This document shows, piece by piece, positions 6,644-8,021 of a stretch of 8,021 nt of DNA. The notes below the pieces were generated by a model. It was not told the DNA's origin. It saw nothing but the letters and a program-made list of their open reading frames with translations, and ran no database searches. The stretch is from Lachnospiraceae bacterium UBA3821. GTDB taxonomy: Bacteria > Bacillota > Clostridia > Lachnospirales > Lachnospiraceae. Where the stretch lies: the NCBI GenBank assembly GCA_002368865.1, contig DFDT01000069.1, forward strand, positions 1 through 8,021, written 5' to 3'. The position numbers were made by a program, and so were the translations under genes. Position 1 is the first letter of the stretch, and each line of letters opens with the position of its first letter.

Positions 6644-8021
6644 ATGGCATATCTTTTGGTGACAGCAGTGATATTTGTGCTCCTGTTTGCGGTGATCGTC
6701 CGTGAAATGGTGCAGCAGTCCAAGCGGAGAAAAGAGTTTCGGCAGTCCCTGTATGATGATTTTGGGACGATGCCGAAGCGGAAGTATACGGTGGAAAATG
6801 TGCAGCATCTTCAGGGGTATTATACCAGACACCCTGCAGAGGGACAGTTGGATGATATCACGTGGAATGACTTGAATATGGATGAGGTATTCCGGCGGCT
6901 GAATTATACGCATTCAGCCACCGGAGAGGAATATCTGTATTATCTGCTCCGCAGTCCGGCGGAAAAAAGAGAACCGCTGGAGCATATGGAGCAGGTGATG
7001 CAATGGTTCAGGGAACATCCGGATGACCGTGTGGATCTTCAGATGTATCTGAGCGAACTGGGATATACAGGGAAGCATTCGCTGTATGACTATATTGAGA
7101 ATCTGGATGCGCTGGGAGAGCGCAGTAATAAGAAGCATCATCTGATGAACGCGCTCTACCTTCCTCTGATTGCACTGATTCCGTTTCGGCTGTCTCTGGC
7201 AATCGCAGGGATTTCGGTGCTCGGAATCTATCAGATCGTCAGCTACTTTAAGGATAAGCGCGAAATGGAGCCCTATATCATCAGCTTTGCCTATATCATG
7301 CGGCTGATCATGACCGGAGAGAAGATCAGTGTCATGCAGATCCCGGCCTGCGAAAAAGAGTTTGCAGGGATGTGGGAGTGCATCCAGAAGATGAAAGGAA
7401 TCCGGAGAGGATCTTTCTGGGTGTTTACAGCCAGCGACAGCCGGACCTCCGGGAATCCGCTGGAAGTGATCCTGGATTATCTGCGCATGATGTTCCATGT
7501 GGACCTGATCATCTTTAACAGGATGGTCAAGCAGCTGCGTCTGCATGTGGCAGATGCGGACAGGCTGATCTCCTTGGCCGGATTTTTGGAAGCGGCGGTT
7601 TCCGTCTGCTGGTTCAGGGCGTCCCTGCAGGAAGGCTTTTGTCTGCCGGAATACGAGAATGCGGCACAGACGGGTATTTCCATTAAAGAGGGGTATCATG
7701 TGCTGTTGGAGCATCCGGTGAAAAACAGCATTGATGCCGCGAAAGGTGTTTTGCTGACCGGCTCCAATGCTTCCGGCAAGTCTACATTTTTAAAAATGGT
7801 GGCGATCAATGCCATCTTGGCTCAGACGATCCATACCTGTGCGGCTGCAAGCTACAGGGCGCCGTTTTTCAGACTCTATTCTTCCATGAGTCTGCGGGAT
7901 GATCTGGCGGGCGGAGAGAGTTATTATATCGTGGAGATCAAGTCCTTGAAGCGCATTTTGGATGCGGTCAAAGAAGGACAGCAGGTTCTGTGTTTTGTGG
8001 ATGAGGTGCTGCGGGGAACCA
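6644..8021 (+). CDS. Membrane-anchored MutS-like ATPase (3' truncated by window)
   Basis: The open frame runs off the right edge, giving 459 residues. The start ATG has GGAGAGGA (6633-6640) just upstream and follows the permease stop by 26 bases with no terminator. Residues 2-20 form a hydrophobic helix followed by QQSKRRKEFR, likely a signal anchor with the rest cytoplasmic. A second hydrophobic stretch, about 171-200, could be one helix or a hairpin. A long helical region leads to the ATPase domain with Walker A TGSNASGKST (372-381, Lys379) and Walker B VLCFVDE (Asp453, Glu454), then VLRGT, typical of MutS-family domain V. The mismatch-reading N-terminal domain of true MutS is absent, and the Smr end of MutS2 would lie beyond the window if present. 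It is therefore not the standard repair MutS. Its function is unknown; DNA or RNA binding is only an inference from the family. Confidence 0.87.
   Translation, partial: MAYLLVTAVIFVLLFAVIVREMVQQSKRRKEFRQSLYDDFGTMPKRKYTVENVQHLQGYYTRHPAEGQLDDITWNDLNMDEVFRRLNYTHSATGEEYLYYLLRSPAEKREPLEHMEQVMQWFREHPDDRVDLQMYLSELGYTGKHSLYDYIENLDALGERSNKKHHLMNALYLPLIALIPFRLSLAIAGISVLGIYQIVSYFKDKREMEPYIISFAYIMRLIMTGEKISVMQIPACEKEFAGMWECIQKMKGIRRGSFWVFTASDSRTSGNPLEVILDYLRMMFHVDLIIFNRMVKQLRLHVADADRLISLAGFLEAAVSVCWFRASLQEGFCLPEYENAAQTGISIKEGYHVLLEHPVKNSIDAAKGVLLTGSNASGKSTFLKMVAINAILAQTIHTCAAASYRAPFFRLYSSMSLRDDLAGGESYYIVEIKSLKRILDAVKEGQQVLCFVDEVLRGT

Noticed and set aside
6914..7714. 266-codon minus-strand open frame near the right end
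   Set aside because: It is antisense to the MutS-like gene, which has a good ribosome binding site and clear Walker motifs; the antisense product is low-quality His/Gln-rich sequence.

Overview
The window looks like chromosomal DNA of a spore-forming Firmicute, most likely a clostridial relative in or near Lachnospiraceae. The case rests on a full-length spoIVA gene (made only by endospore formers), strong AGGAGG-type ribosome binding sites, and bacterial-type proteins that read like clostridial versions. The genus cannot be fixed from the sequence alone. There is no sign of mobile DNA, CRISPR, rRNA or tRNA. The window is gene-dense; its longest non-coding stretch is the 159-base divergent promoter region at 3659-3817.

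Layout: (1) 1-644 is the 3' end of tyrosyl-tRNA synthetase (tyrS). (2) 645-704 is a compact junction holding a hairpin with a T-run, a possible sporulation promoter, and the ribosome binding site of the next gene. (3) 705-2192 is spoIVA, the ATPase that builds the basement layer of the spore coat. (4) 2189-3658, on the minus strand, encodes a polytopic membrane protein resembling DUF2142/GT-C glycosyltransferases; its stop codon overlaps that of spoIVA. (5) 3659-3817 carries outward-facing promoters. (6) 3818 to the right edge is a plus-strand gene cluster: purine nucleoside phosphorylase (punA), cytidine deaminase (cdd, overlapping punA by 4 bases), an NCS2/AzgA-type purine permease, and a membrane-anchored MutS-like ATPase cut off by the window end.

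The cluster from 3818 reads as a nucleoside and base salvage unit. The permease imports purine bases, PunA interconverts purine nucleosides and free bases, and Cdd deaminates cytidine to uridine. The MutS-like protein follows the permease after only 26 bases with no visible terminator, so it is probably co-transcribed, but its role there is unknown.

Most of the window is ordinary. The points worth a second look are the tyrS-spoIVA junction, where the spoIVA ribosome binding site is buried in the 3' arm of a hairpin; a terminator-like hairpin for spoIVA inside the convergent gene; and the membrane-anchored MutS relative in a salvage operon.
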